A DNA stretch of 64,000 nt, taken from Deltaproteobacteria bacterium ADurb.Bin207. GTDB lineage: Bacteria; Myxococcota_A; Polyangia; Polyangiales; Polyangiaceae. The notes below the pieces were generated by a model. It saw nothing but the letters and a program-made list of their open reading frames with translations, was not told the DNA's origin and did not search any database. A program made the position numbers and the translations under genes. Location: positions 124,001 to 188,000 of the forward strand of contig MWCO01000001.1 in assembly GCA_002070115.1 (NCBI GenBank). The letters run 5' to 3'. Of this stretch, positions 1 to 8,609 are shown in pieces. The stretch's first letter is position 1, and the number at the start of each line of letters is the position of its first letter.

Positions 1-1381
1 CATCGGAGACGATCCCGGTTTCGCCGTGGGAGCTGTCTGCGGAAGCCTCGGTGGTCTCGTCGCCGGAAACGTCGGCATGAGCGTCTTCACCGCTGCTTCC
101 GCCACTGCCGCCACTTCCCGCGGACCCATCGGGAGTTCCTGCATCGGGACTTGCTTTGCTGACGAGGTGGAAGCGAACGGCGTCCCATCCGACACACTCC
201 GTACTCGTGCCCTGATTCGTCATGCGTACGACGGCTTTCGATTCGAAGGGCCAGGTGCCGAGTTCGACGAATCGTCCGCCGATTTGAGACTCATCCAAAG
301 TAGCTTCGTGGGAGCCGTCCTGGGCTTCGACGGTCACCTTCCCTTTTGTGACGGTTGCCTTGTCCGAATAGGGGATGAAGGCGCTGACGGTCCAGGTTCC
401 CGCTACCGGGAGGTTGGCTGTCCAGGAAGCGGAAACGGGGGAAGAACTCGAAGCTTCGCGCCATGTGAAATGGCCTCTCCATCCCTTTTCCCCGAGGAAT
501 TTGGCTCCGGGGGGTGCTTTGAAACCGGGGTCCAGGTCATCGATGATGACATCGTCGACCAGCGCTTTTTTCCAATCCTCCTGAATCTGGTTCCAGGACA
601 CGATTACCATGGAAAGGACATCGCTGTAGTGTTGCCAGTTGGCGGATTTGCGGTAATATTCGCACCAGCCAGGATAAGAGTTGCTTTTGTAGCATTCCCA
701 TGCTGTTGCGGCGGGGGATTCGAGATAGGCGCTCATGGCCATGTCGCGAAGGAGCACGGAAAACCAGTAGCTATTATGCATTCCCGCGGTGATGCCGCCG
801 GGGCTGGAGACCATGGTGGCGATGGACAGGCCCGTGGGAAACGTTTTTTCTTGAGCGGCGATTTTCAGGACCTCGTTTCCCACCTGGGCTTCCGTTTCGT
901 TGGGGTGCGTGGCGGAAAACGCTTTTTGTCCTCGTGAATAGCTATCGCTGACCTGCACGGCGAGGCCGACTTGCCATATATTTGAGCCCCATGGCAGGAC
1001 GGGGCAGTCGAAATCGATGTCCCAAGAATAGTCTCCGCAGTTGCTCATGCGCCATGGGGCCAAGTAGGCATCGGCCGCGGCAAACCACGCTACCATGACA
1101 GGATCACCGGTCAGCTCTGCCGCCCACGCCCCTTCGAGCAAGTAGGCTTCGAGCTGAGAATGGGCTTGTGGGTTGTGCGCGTTGAGGTTGGCGCTTGGGT
1201 TCGATGGGGAGCGAAACCCATAGTTTTGAATATAGCTGCTCATGGGCGGAGCTGGTTTGGTGTAACGTTTGGCTCGGGCTTCGGAGGCGACCATACCGAT
1301 CGCCACACCCATGGCTCCCCCGAGGAGAAGTGCGTTGGTCGTTTTCCGACGAAATCCAGGCTTCCAGCCGGAAAATCTCAT
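1..1381 (-). CDS. Secreted golvesin-domain protein, 3' end beyond the window
   Basis: The frame is open from ATG 1381 down to base 1, so at least 460 residues are encoded and the C-terminus is missing. Residues 1-37 look like an export signal (basic start, GGAMGVAIGMVA core, ARA before cleavage). The middle region is rich in Trp and Tyr. Residues about 305-405 resemble the golvesin/xanthan-lyase accessory domain: a beta-rich module with SASWTANLPVAGTWTVSAF and a closing CVGWDAVRF. After that comes a Gly/Ser/Asp-rich linker, which in Myxococcota often precedes a MYXO-CTERM anchor; the anchor itself would lie outside the window. Probable role: extracellular protein acting on or binding polysaccharide, inferred from the domain only. 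No catalytic domain was recognised in the visible part. Confidence 0.75.
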   Translation of the reverse strand, partial: MRFSGWKPGFRRKTTNALLLGGAMGVAIGMVASEARAKRYTKPAPPMSSYIQNYGFRSPSNPSANLNAHNPQAHSQLEAYLLEGAWAAELTGDPVMVAWFAAADAYLAPWRMSNCGDYSWDIDFDCPVLPWGSNIWQVGLAVQVSDSYSRGQKAFSATHPNETEAQVGNEVLKIAAQEKTFPTGLSIATMVSSPGGITAGMHNSYWFSVLLRDMAMSAYLESPAATAWECYKSNSYPGWCEYYRKSANWQHYSDVLSMVIVSWNQIQEDWKKALVDDVIIDDLDPGFKAPPGAKFLGEKGWRGHFTWREASSSSPVSASWTANLPVAGTWTVSAFIPYSDKATVTKGKVTVEAQDGSHEATLDESQIGGRFVELGTWPFESKAVVRMTNQGTSTECVGWDAVRFHLVSKASPDAGTPDGSAGSGGSGGSSGEDAHADVSGDETTEASADSSHGETGIVSD

Positions 1382-1611
1382 GGTTTTTGTGGAAAAGCGC
1401 CACCAATCCGTCAGGTCGAACATCCAATGCCTCCGAGGTGCATAGCCATCAACCATCTTTGCACTTCCGGTGATTCTACCACCAGCGCTCTCAAGGGTCA
1501 TGCTCACGGCGTCCGTTGGTGCTGAATCATTGATCGACTCGACGGCTCCCACGCCAATCAAACGCTTACCGGCTTGGGAAGGCGCATAGGCCATTGGCAG
1601 CGAGGTGCATC

Positions 1612-2436
1612 ATGAATACAGCGGATATCTGGAATTTCTTAGTGACACAAGGCGGGGATTTCGGGCTCAAACTGCTGACAGCGATCATCGCATGGGTGGT
1701 GGGGCGTTGGCTGATCACGTTTTCCGTAACCTTGCTCGGCAAGCTATTGAGACGTGGTGGAAAAATCGATGAGACACTCGCCAACTACTTGAAATCCATT
1801 ACGATTGTTCTACTCAACATCGTTCTGATCCTTGCGATTCTCGACATCTTCGGAGTCAAGACGACGTCTTTCGCGGCGTTGCTCGCGGGGGCAGGGCTGG
1901 CCATTGGCGCGGCCTGGAGTGGAATGCTCGGCAACTTCGCCGCTGGCGTGTTCATGCAAGTCTTGCGACCTTATAAGGTGGGGGATTTCGTTTCCGCGGG
2001 GGGAGTGACGGGGACAGTGACGGAATTGGGATTATTCGCCACCACGTTGGTGACGCCGGACAACGTGTTTACGGTGGTGGGGAACGGTAAGATTTTCGGA
2101 GATAACATCCATAATTACAGCACGTTACCGTTTCGACGGGTGGATTGCGTGGCCAAGGTGGCCAACAGTGTCAATCCATTGGACGCGATTGAACGGTTGA
2201 AGCCAGTGATCGCCGCCATTCCGAACGTCTCCAAAGATCCCGCTCCGGATATCGAGATTCTCGAGTTCACGCCGGAAGGTCCCAAGCTTTGTGTGCGCCC
2301 TTATACGCATACGGATCATTATTGGCAGGTGTATTTCGATACTCACAAGGCGATTGTGGAAACCTTCGGTGCGGCGGGATACCCCGTTCCCGAGACACCC
2401 CTTGCCTACCGCAACTCTCCGGTGCAGGCGTCCTGA
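1612..2436 (+). CDS. MscS-family small-conductance mechanosensitive channel
   Basis: This 274-residue protein has the layout of a minimal MscS channel. Three hydrophobic segments lie in the first half; the third is the Gly/Ala-rich pore helix (LLAGAGLAIGAAWSGMLGN), followed by the beta domain that starts RPYKVGDFV. The C-terminal alpha/beta cytoplasmic domain has the usual PxxxP-like end (VPETP). MscS channels open under membrane tension and release solutes during osmotic downshock. I chose ATG 1612 because a GAGG ribosome-binding sequence lies 8 nt upstream; an upstream in-frame start at 1594 would add MAARCI without a binding site. It is convergent with ccmE. A role in osmotic protection is inferred from the family. 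Confidence 0.92.
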   Translation: MNTADIWNFLVTQGGDFGLKLLTAIIAWVVGRWLITFSVTLLGKLLRRGGKIDETLANYLKSITIVLLNIVLILAILDIFGVKTTSFAALLAGAGLAIGAAWSGMLGNFAAGVFMQVLRPYKVGDFVSAGGVTGTVTELGLFATTLVTPDNVFTVVGNGKIFGDNIHNYSTLPFRRVDCVAKVANSVNPLDAIERLKPVIAAIPNVSKDPAPDIEILEFTPEGPKLCVRPYTHTDHYWQVYFDTHKAIVETFGAAGYPVPETPLAYRNSPVQAS

Positions 2437-2616
2437 AGCGTTCGAAGCCCCGCGCGGTTTTATCCCCATCCCCGATTTCTTGTCGCGATCGCCTTCGAGC
2501 CTCATTTGGCCCTAGCGAAGTCCTTGCGGATACCCCCATCGGTTCGACCGTTTCGTCGCGCGCGCGCGGGATCGTTGGCAAAGCAAGGATGCTAAAAGGC
2601 CGTGGGTACGGTGGGG

Positions 2617-3138
2617 TCAACGACTCGAGGATTGGTGGGAAGATATTGTTTTTCCGTCCTTTTGTTCGTACTTGGAAGGGCATTTGGCAAGGACCTGGGA
2701 GGCAACGAATACGTTGTCTTGTCCCAATGTTCCTTCGGCGGTGACGGTGATGTCGGCTTCGGGGCGGTCTTGCAACGAGTCGGGAATGACGCATTGCGGG
2801 TAGCGAACCTGGACAGTGGCCTCGTTGGTTCGGAGCTGAAAGCGGTATTCGCAGGGAGAATCGCGCTTCATGAGGGAGCCTTTGACGAGGATGCCTTCGA
2901 CGCGGACACGTCTTCCTTTCAAGTCGGGTTCGGAAACGAGTTGGTCCACGGTGGTAGCCCAGACCGCGGACCCTTTGAAGGTGAAGGGTAGCAAGGCAAG
3001 AACGACCACGGCGATGACGATCAACCCAATAAGCAATCCGAGATTTCGTTTGGGTGTGGGAGCGTCTCGTCGGGGACGGCGCGCGGAGCCTTGTTCTTTC
3101 TGCTGGATGGCCTTTTCCAGCTCGTCGTCGATGTTCAT
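2617..3138 (-). CDS. ccmE: CcmE haem chaperone, CXXXY type
   Basis: The product (173 residues) starts with a Lys/Arg-rich cytoplasmic segment, then one membrane helix (LGLLIGLIVIAVVVLAL), then the OB-fold of the CcmE family. The GRRVRVEGILVKGSLMKRD stretch aligns with the E. coli GQRLRVGGMVMPGSVQRD region. CcmE carries haem covalently to the cytochrome c ligase in system I. The haem-binding motif here is CPSKY in place of the usual HxxxY, i.e. the CXXXY variant known from archaea and some sulfate-reducing bacteria. Two further cysteines (SPCEY, YPQCV) flank the fold. Start at 3138 gives the expected short cytoplasmic tail. No other ccm gene is in the window, but a 16-haem cytochrome operon lies 5.5 kb away. 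Confidence 0.88.
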   Translation of the reverse strand: MNIDDELEKAIQQKEQGSARRPRRDAPTPKRNLGLLIGLIVIAVVVLALLPFTFKGSAVWATTVDQLVSEPDLKGRRVRVEGILVKGSLMKRDSPCEYRFQLRTNEATVQVRYPQCVIPDSLQDRPEADITVTAEGTLGQDNVFVASQVLAKCPSKYEQKDGKTISSHQSSSR

Positions 3139-3241
3139 GGGCAAAGCGCAATCTAGCGTTGGTTCGGCGTGCCGTCGAGGGGTGGTGAAAGGAGCATTCT
3201 GGGGCTTTCCCGATTGAGCAAGGCGTGTCAGAGGACAGGTC

Positions 3242-4579
3242 ATGATGACAGACCCGGGACGATGGGAAGAACGGATCGAGCAAGCGTTTACGGAGTATCG
3301 ATTGGGGTTGGTTTCTCGCAGGTTGGGCGGCTGGAGATCGGGGGATATAGGGCCTTTGGTTGCGTATCGCTCCCTGACGACCCGAGAACGTTTCGAGCAG
3401 ATGGCGGGATACCCGAAAGAGGTACCGAACGCGGATTCTATGCTTCGGTGGCAAGCGTATTTGACGATCGAACGGGTGACGTGGGAAGAGCGAGCGGCGG
3501 TGGAAGTGTTGCGACGCTCTTTTGATCATCGGGTGGATGGGCTGGGGGAGGTAGCGTGGAGTCTTCGGTCGTTGGTGCTCGAGATGTTGGCGAGCCGAGA
3601 TTTGGGGCGACGAGCGAACGTGGCGCGTGGACTGGAGCAAGCGAGCGCGGAGGCATCGGAAAGCGCGTTGAAGTGGGCGATTCGTCGCCATGGGGCTGCG
3701 TATCATTTGGGAACGGAGGGGTTGGAGTGGCTCGAAGTGCCCTTGCGAGACATGGGTGTGAGGCAGGTAGCCGAACGAGTCATGGCGGGCACGGATGACG
3801 CGATGGCTGCGGGGATAAAAGCGGAGAGCTGGCAAGAGGTAGTGAGGGTTGCGGCGGCGATGGATGCGCGGTCGGGCTGGCCTGCGGCGCTAACGCCTCG
3901 TTGGTTTCGCTGGATGTTTGGCGGGTGGAAGAGCCTGCAAGGAATTCATCTCGAGCTTGGACCGTTGTGCGATCCGATTTGTGGCGCATCTTTCGCCCGT
4001 GCCCTGGCGCGATTTGGCGGTGCCATCCATCGAGGATGGGCCATGCGTTCCCAAGGGCCATTCAGTATGGTCCATCGGCCCTTCGATGCGGCGGCCGCTT
4101 CGTACGGTGCGTTATTGGCTTCCTTGTTGACGAGCGTGCCTTTCTTGAAGCGTCGCATGGGATTGGGGCGTGATGCTGCGCGAATACAAGCGCGGTCGCT
4201 TGGGCTATCGCTTTTGATATCGGTTCGGATGAATGCGGCGCAGGCGATTGTCGCCACGATGACATCACCGCAAGCCATGGTGGAAGCGCATGTCACAGAG
4301 GTGTCGAAAGCCATGCATGCGAGTATTCCGGAGACGTTGGCGGGGGTGGTTCCTCGTTACGAGCCTCGAGCGGCGTCGAGGCTATGCGGCGCCTTGCATG
4401 CGATGACACGGCTGCGTGAGTTGGTGGAGCGATTCGACGACGATTGGTTCGACAATCCGCAAGCTCATGAATTTCTTTCAGAAATTGACATTTCGGAGCG
4501 GCTGGTATTGGATGAGCACGACGTGCGGCAGGGAGTCGAGAACATGAGCGGGTGGTTGTCGGAATGGCTATTGGGGTGA
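3242..4579 (+). CDS. Unrecognised 445-residue protein
   Basis: An open frame with strong coding character runs from ATG 3242 (a second ATG follows at 3245), preceded by AGAGGACAGG. The product is soluble, rich in Trp, Arg and Ala, and mostly helical by eye. It has no signal peptide, no clear transmembrane segment apart from a mildly hydrophobic stretch around residues 320-335, and no motif that I recognise; no HExxH or nucleotide-binding loop was seen. It is divergent from ccmE (104 nt apart) and is followed in the same direction by a protein kinase gene. A regulatory or signalling partnership with that kinase is possible from position alone. Confidence 0.7.
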   Translation: MMTDPGRWEERIEQAFTEYRLGLVSRRLGGWRSGDIGPLVAYRSLTTRERFEQMAGYPKEVPNADSMLRWQAYLTIERVTWEERAAVEVLRRSFDHRVDGLGEVAWSLRSLVLEMLASRDLGRRANVARGLEQASAEASESALKWAIRRHGAAYHLGTEGLEWLEVPLRDMGVRQVAERVMAGTDDAMAAGIKAESWQEVVRVAAAMDARSGWPAALTPRWFRWMFGGWKSLQGIHLELGPLCDPICGASFARALARFGGAIHRGWAMRSQGPFSMVHRPFDAAAASYGALLASLLTSVPFLKRRMGLGRDAARIQARSLGLSLLISVRMNAAQAIVATMTSPQAMVEAHVTEVSKAMHASIPETLAGVVPRYEPRAASRLCGALHAMTRLRELVERFDDDWFDNPQAHEFLSEIDISERLVLDEHDVRQGVENMSGWLSEWLLG

Positions 4580-4729
4580 GGCTTCTTGTTCCGTATGTCC
4601 GCGAACGAGGGGTGCTGGGTGTGGGGGTGGCAGCAAGCGGCGGAAACCTCGATGGAAGCTCGAGCTTGCACGGGGGGTTGTTCGAAAGGCTTGATTCCAA
4701 CCTCTAAAGATTGTTCGCTATCTTGGCGT

Positions 4730-6358
4730 ATGGTCGAACGCAGACCTCTGCCGAGCACATGGGTTCCTGGATCGTTGATCCCGGGAACCGTGTATCGCAT
4801 CATCCGTCTGATCGGGCAGGGTGGGATGGGGGAGGTATACGAGGTCGAGCACGACATGCTTGGCACGCGCCGGGCGTTGAAAGGGTTGGTGAAGGGGTTT
4901 GCGGGGCGTACGGACTTGGCGGAACGATTGCGGGTTGAGGCGAGAGGGCTTGCGCGGCTTCGGCATCCGAATTTGGTGGAAGTGTATGATTTGGGGACGG
5001 CGCTCGACGGTCGAATTTATTTTGTGATGGAGCTTTTGGAGGGGGCGACACTGCGAGCGATGCTTTCGGATCAGGGGCGTTTGAGCGTATCGATATCGGT
5101 GGAGCTGATGATACAGGTGCTCGCGGGATTGCAGGCGGCCCACGGGGCGGGGATCGTTCACCGCGATGTGAAACCGGAGAATGTATTTGTTTGTCGAGAT
5201 GGGACGGTCAAGCTGCTGGACTTTGGAGTGGCGAAGGTGATGGACGCGTGGATACCGAACCAACCCATTACCGTGAAAGGGATGACGGTGGGAACGCCGC
5301 AGTACATGTCGCCGGAGCAGGCAGAAGGCAGGGCGTTGGACGGTCGCACGGATGTGTACGCCGCGGCGCTGGTTCTTTGGGAAATGCTGATTGGGCGTCC
5401 TGCTTATTCTGATACGGATGTCTATGAATTGCTTCAAGCGAAGTGGCGGGGCGTGATGCCGCTGGCAGAGATGGGGATCGGTGTTTCTCGTGGCTTGAGC
5501 GATGTCATTGTTCGAGCGAGCCAACCGGACCTCAACGAGCGGTACCCATCGGCTACGGCGTTTCAACAAGCGCTGCGAATCGCTTTGGTTCAATCCTATT
5601 TGTCGTCGGAGGCCGCAGAACCAAAGTTGCGAAAGAAACGTGATTCGTTGCCGAGTCTCGAAGACATGGCGAGATCCAATCGGTTGATGCCGCCAGATGT
5701 CGACGCCACCGCGCTGACCGAATTGGTGGAAGCAGCCTTGGCGGTCGATCGCGATGCGCCCACTCGTTCGCACGCCCGGGCGTTGGGACCGCGAGGACCG
5801 ACAGGCACTGAGATACTTCCAGCCATCTCACCGCGCCCCGAGGCCAGGCCGATGACGGAGTCGATGCAGGCTGATCAGTCGGTTGCCGTCGAGGACAAGG
5901 CTTGTCGTTCTCGCGTTTCCGGAAACACGCTGTCGCTTTCTCACCTCCCCTGGGTGAGTTGGATTGCCGGAACGATTGCGTTTCTTATTCCGGTCATGTT
6001 GGCGGTGCTGGTTGGGTTCTGGCACTTCCGGAAACCGTCTCACGCGCCGGAAGCTTCGTCATCGATGGGTGCGCAAGGGATCTCACGAGCAAGCGCGGAA
6101 CCTACGGATTCCCTTGCCGATGCGGCTGCTGTGCCGTCGTGGGAAGAGAATGCGACGATAGAGGGGGGAGTGGATGTGGATTCCGATGCTGTGGTTCGCG
6201 AGGATTCATCTGTTTCCTCGGCGACGGCTGGTGTCAAGAAGCCACCGATTCCCAAAACGTCCGCGAGGGTGGAGGCAACCATGGCATTGCCCCCTTCGCC
6301 AGCGCTGTCTTCCCCGCCGGTTTCGTCGGAGAGGAAGATGCCGAAGTCGGGGTTGTGA
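4730..6358 (+). CDS. Hanks-type Ser/Thr protein kinase with one membrane helix
   Basis: Kinase subdomains appear in order: Gly-rich loop IGQGGMGEVYEV, catalytic Lys in RRALKGL, helix-C Glu in RVEARGLARLRHPN, catalytic loop HRDVKPEN, DFG in LLDFGVAKV, activation end GTPQYMSPEQ, and DVYA. All residues needed for catalysis are present. After about 100 residues of low-complexity linker comes one membrane helix (WIAGTIAFLIPVMLAVLVGF), then a Ser/Ala/Pro-rich outer tail with no recognised sensor domain. Myxococcota typically have dozens of such receptor kinases. The frame stays open upstream to 4586, with other possible starts (TTG 4586, ATG 4595). I prefer 4730 because it places the kinase core about 25 residues from the start, as in relatives. 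Substrate unknown. Confidence 0.9.
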   Translation: MVERRPLPSTWVPGSLIPGTVYRIIRLIGQGGMGEVYEVEHDMLGTRRALKGLVKGFAGRTDLAERLRVEARGLARLRHPNLVEVYDLGTALDGRIYFVMELLEGATLRAMLSDQGRLSVSISVELMIQVLAGLQAAHGAGIVHRDVKPENVFVCRDGTVKLLDFGVAKVMDAWIPNQPITVKGMTVGTPQYMSPEQAEGRALDGRTDVYAAALVLWEMLIGRPAYSDTDVYELLQAKWRGVMPLAEMGIGVSRGLSDVIVRASQPDLNERYPSATAFQQALRIALVQSYLSSEAAEPKLRKKRDSLPSLEDMARSNRLMPPDVDATALTELVEAALAVDRDAPTRSHARALGPRGPTGTEILPAISPRPEARPMTESMQADQSVAVEDKACRSRVSGNTLSLSHLPWVSWIAGTIAFLIPVMLAVLVGFWHFRKPSHAPEASSSMGAQGISRASAEPTDSLADAAAVPSWEENATIEGGVDVDSDAVVREDSSVSSATAGVKKPPIPKTSARVEATMALPPSPALSSPPVSSERKMPKSGL

Positions 6359-6361
6359 CGT

Positions 6362-6379
6362 GGGGAAGGCAGGTTCCCC
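6362..6379. terminator. Small hairpin between convergent genes
   Basis: A perfect 6-bp stem GGGGAA/TTCCCC with a GGCAGG loop sits 3 nt after the kinase stop codon and 36 nt past the dapB stop. No T-run follows on either strand, so it may be only a weak or Rho-assisted end for both transcripts. Confidence 0.3.
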
Positions 6380-6414
6380 CCAGGTTGTGGCTTAATGAAT
6401 AAAATAGTGTAAAT

Positions 6415-7215
6415 TCAAGATGTTGAAGGTAAAAGGTCGGCCAGTTGCCAGACTCCGGGGGGCATGGTTGGCAGGCAGCGAGCGGCGAGCAGGGCGCCTC
6501 GAGCGAGCACCTCGCGGCTGGAAGCTCGATGGGTTAGTTCCAACCGTTCCCCGATTCCCAACAGGTGTACGGTATGGTCGCCCACGACGTCGCCGCCGCG
6601 GACGGATGAGATGCCGAGTTCATCCTGAGGCCGAATTCCCAGCATTCCATGGCGCCCGTGGCGGAGTTGCCTAGGGTAGGAGGCCTGGGCTTCTTGGGCC
6701 AGGCGGATAGCCGTACCGCTGGGGGCATCGACTTTTCGTCGGTGGTGGATTTCGACGATTTCCACATCGAAGTCGGGTCCGAGGCGCTGGGTGGCATGGC
6801 GGACGAGTTCGGCGAGCACTTGAATTCCCAGGCTGAAGTTGGAGGCCCACAATACGGGAACCTGTTGGCCGAGTCGTTGGAGGGCATCGTGCGTATCCGC
6901 ATCGAACCCGGTGGTGCCAGAAACCAAGGGAAGATTGGCGGAGCGTACGGCCTTGATGAGGGATTGAGCCGCGGATGCGTGAGAGAAGTCCACGACGACA
7001 TCGGCTCCGAGCAACGCGGAAGAGAGGTTATCAGTGACGAGAACGCCGATGGGTTGGGTTCCGTGTACTTCTCCCAGGTCCAGGCCAATGTCGGGGGTAT
7101 TCGGAGCTGCGACGGCCCCGACGATGGGCACGTTGGCCTGGCGGCAAATCGAGAGCATGGCGGCACCCATGCGGCCTGTGGCACCGTGCAAGGCGATGCG
7201 CGGCGTGTGGCTCAT
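6415..7215 (-). CDS. dapB: 4-hydroxy-tetrahydrodipicolinate reductase
   Basis: DapB reduces the dapA product with NAD(P)H in lysine and meso-diaminopimelate synthesis. The 266-residue protein opens with the Rossmann loop ALHGATGRMGAAM, has the VDFSHASA segment and the GTTGFD nucleotide-site loop. It carries the catalytic region EIHHRRKVDAPSGTA with the His pair and Lys expected for the family. Length is normal. The start at 7215 overlaps the dapA stop by 4 nt (ATGA), so translation is probably coupled. The frame is open further upstream, but there it runs inside dapA. Confidence 0.96.
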   Translation of the reverse strand: MSHTPRIALHGATGRMGAAMLSICRQANVPIVGAVAAPNTPDIGLDLGEVHGTQPIGVLVTDNLSSALLGADVVVDFSHASAAQSLIKAVRSANLPLVSGTTGFDADTHDALQRLGQQVPVLWASNFSLGIQVLAELVRHATQRLGPDFDVEIVEIHHRRKVDAPSGTAIRLAQEAQASYPRQLRHGRHGMLGIRPQDELGISSVRGGDVVGDHTVHLLGIGERLELTHRASSREVLARGALLAARCLPTMPPGVWQLADLLPSTS

Positions 7216-8120
7216 GCAACCTCCGTGGCTTCGTAGGCGGCGGTAACGCGACTGACCAGATCCTGTGTGGTTCGTGAGGCCGGAGATAGCGGAAGTCGCA
7301 CCGTGGGATGCATCCTTTTTTTCGAAGCGAGAGCGGCTTTGATGGGAACCGGATTGGGTTCGACGAACATGGCGTCGTGAACGGGCAGAAGGGCTAAATG
7401 AAGTCGACGGGCGAGGGCGATGTTGCTGTCTTTCATGGCTCGGCACACGGCGGAGACCCGATCGGGATAGAGGTTGGATGTCACGCTGATGACGCCGAGG
7501 GCACCGTTGGTCATCATGGCAGGCGTCAAGGCGTCGTCGCCACAAAGCACGGTGATGGCGTTGCCGAAGCGATGCATGACTTGCTGGCAGCGCAAGACAT
7601 TACCGGTGGCATCTTTGACAGCCACGACATTAGGGGCGGCATCGACGATTCGCGCGAGGGTATCGTTGGACAAGTCGACGACGGATCGTCCTGGGATGTT
7701 GTAAAGGACGACGGGAGCATTTCCGATTTGGGTGGCGATGGTGGTGATGTGTTGGAACAGTCCTTCTTGCGAAGGTTTGTTGTAATAGGGCATGACGAGC
7801 ATGATGGCGTCGGCACCCAAGTCCAGAGCGGTTTGGGAGGCGCGCAGGCTCATTTGTGTGTCATTGGAGCCAGTACCGGCCACGATGGGAACGCGTCCTT
7901 TGGCGAGTCGGACGGTATGAGCGATGATGTCGCGTTTTTCCTGGTCGGTGAGTGTGGGGCTTTCCCCGGTGGTTCCGCAGGGCACCAGGCCATCGATTCC
8001 ACTTTCGAGTTGTGCGGTGAGCAGGGCTTCGAACGCATCGATGTCGAGGTTTTCGCCGTTGGCGGAGAAGGGGGTGACCAATGCCGTGAGGGCGCCGTGC
8101 AGGTTGAGTTTTTGATTCAT
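7212..8120 (-). CDS. dapA: 4-hydroxy-tetrahydrodipicolinate synthase
   Basis: DapA condenses pyruvate with aspartate semialdehyde, the first committed step to lysine. The 302-residue TIM-barrel shows the pyruvate-binding CGTTGESPTL, the tyrosine in VLYNIPGRSV, and the Schiff-base lysine in VVAVKDATGN. Length fits the family. It is the first gene of a two-gene operon with dapB. No riboswitch-like structure was recognised in the upstream spacer. The upstream spacer reads toward the tmc-hmc operon on the other strand. Confidence 0.96.
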   Translation of the reverse strand: MNQKLNLHGALTALVTPFSANGENLDIDAFEALLTAQLESGIDGLVPCGTTGESPTLTDQEKRDIIAHTVRLAKGRVPIVAGTGSNDTQMSLRASQTALDLGADAIMLVMPYYNKPSQEGLFQHITTIATQIGNAPVVLYNIPGRSVVDLSNDTLARIVDAAPNVVAVKDATGNVLRCQQVMHRFGNAITVLCGDDALTPAMMTNGALGVISVTSNLYPDRVSAVCRAMKDSNIALARRLHLALLPVHDAMFVEPNPVPIKAALASKKRMHPTVRLPLSPASRTTQDLVSRVTAAYEATEVA

Positions 8121-8609
8121 GGGGTGGGAGGTTGGTCGTTGGCAGAGGGTGGATCAAGGGTGCAATTGGGAATTGGGTGGGCTAGGGGCGAGCGTCGTGG
8201 GGGCAGGGGTGGGGAAGGATTGGCTAGCTATGATTGGTTGATGAAGCTAACGATATTTGAATTAGTGTCAATTTGTTGCATTAGTAAGTAGAAGACTATC
8301 ACGTTGTTATCGGATAGGCATGTACCGAAGCGAAAGATAAAGGCGTAGGTAAGCAGGGCGTTAGGGTGGAGTGTTGCAAATTTGCACAGGCGTTGCGACA
8401 AGGTATTCGTGAATCGTTGTCGAATGAGGGGCGAAACAATGCGATAGGGGAGGCGGGAACTTCGACCAAGACTGCCGAATTCGTGTATCGCCTTCGCTTG
8501 ACTCAATTCTCAAATTGCCCTACTTGCCTAATGGCAGCCTGTCGCGAAACGCGACGCGGGCAGGGATTGACTGCGTTCTTGAAGCTGAAGCGCAAGGAGC
8601 AAGAGGGCA
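8121..8609. other. Divergent spacer between dapA and tmcD
   Basis: This 489-bp stretch holds no convincing gene. Its left part is ordinary GC-rich sequence; bases 8225-8345 are distinctly AT-rich. It should carry the promoters of both the dapAB and the tmc-hmc operons. Short open frames here have no coding character. Confidence 0.6.
8498..8526 (+). promoter_or_regulatory. Possible promoter of the tmc-hmc operon
   Basis: TTGACT at 8498-8503 and TACTTG at 8521-8526 are spaced by 17 nt, about 85 nt before the tmcD start. The -35 box fits the sigma-70 consensus well and the -10 box only weakly. No other control site was recognised. Confidence 0.3.

Noticed and set aside
26-937. A 303-codon plus-strand frame at the left edge
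   Set aside because: The minus strand carries the golvesin-domain gene through the same bases; the plus frame has no signal or family match.
2267-3835. A 522-codon open frame on the minus strand
   Set aside because: It overlaps MscS, ccmE and the 3242 gene in other frames and is extremely Arg/His/Pro-rich; a composition artefact.
8228-8506. A 92-codon minus-strand frame in the dapA-tmcD spacer
   Set aside because: Lies in AT-rich promoter DNA with no coding pattern.
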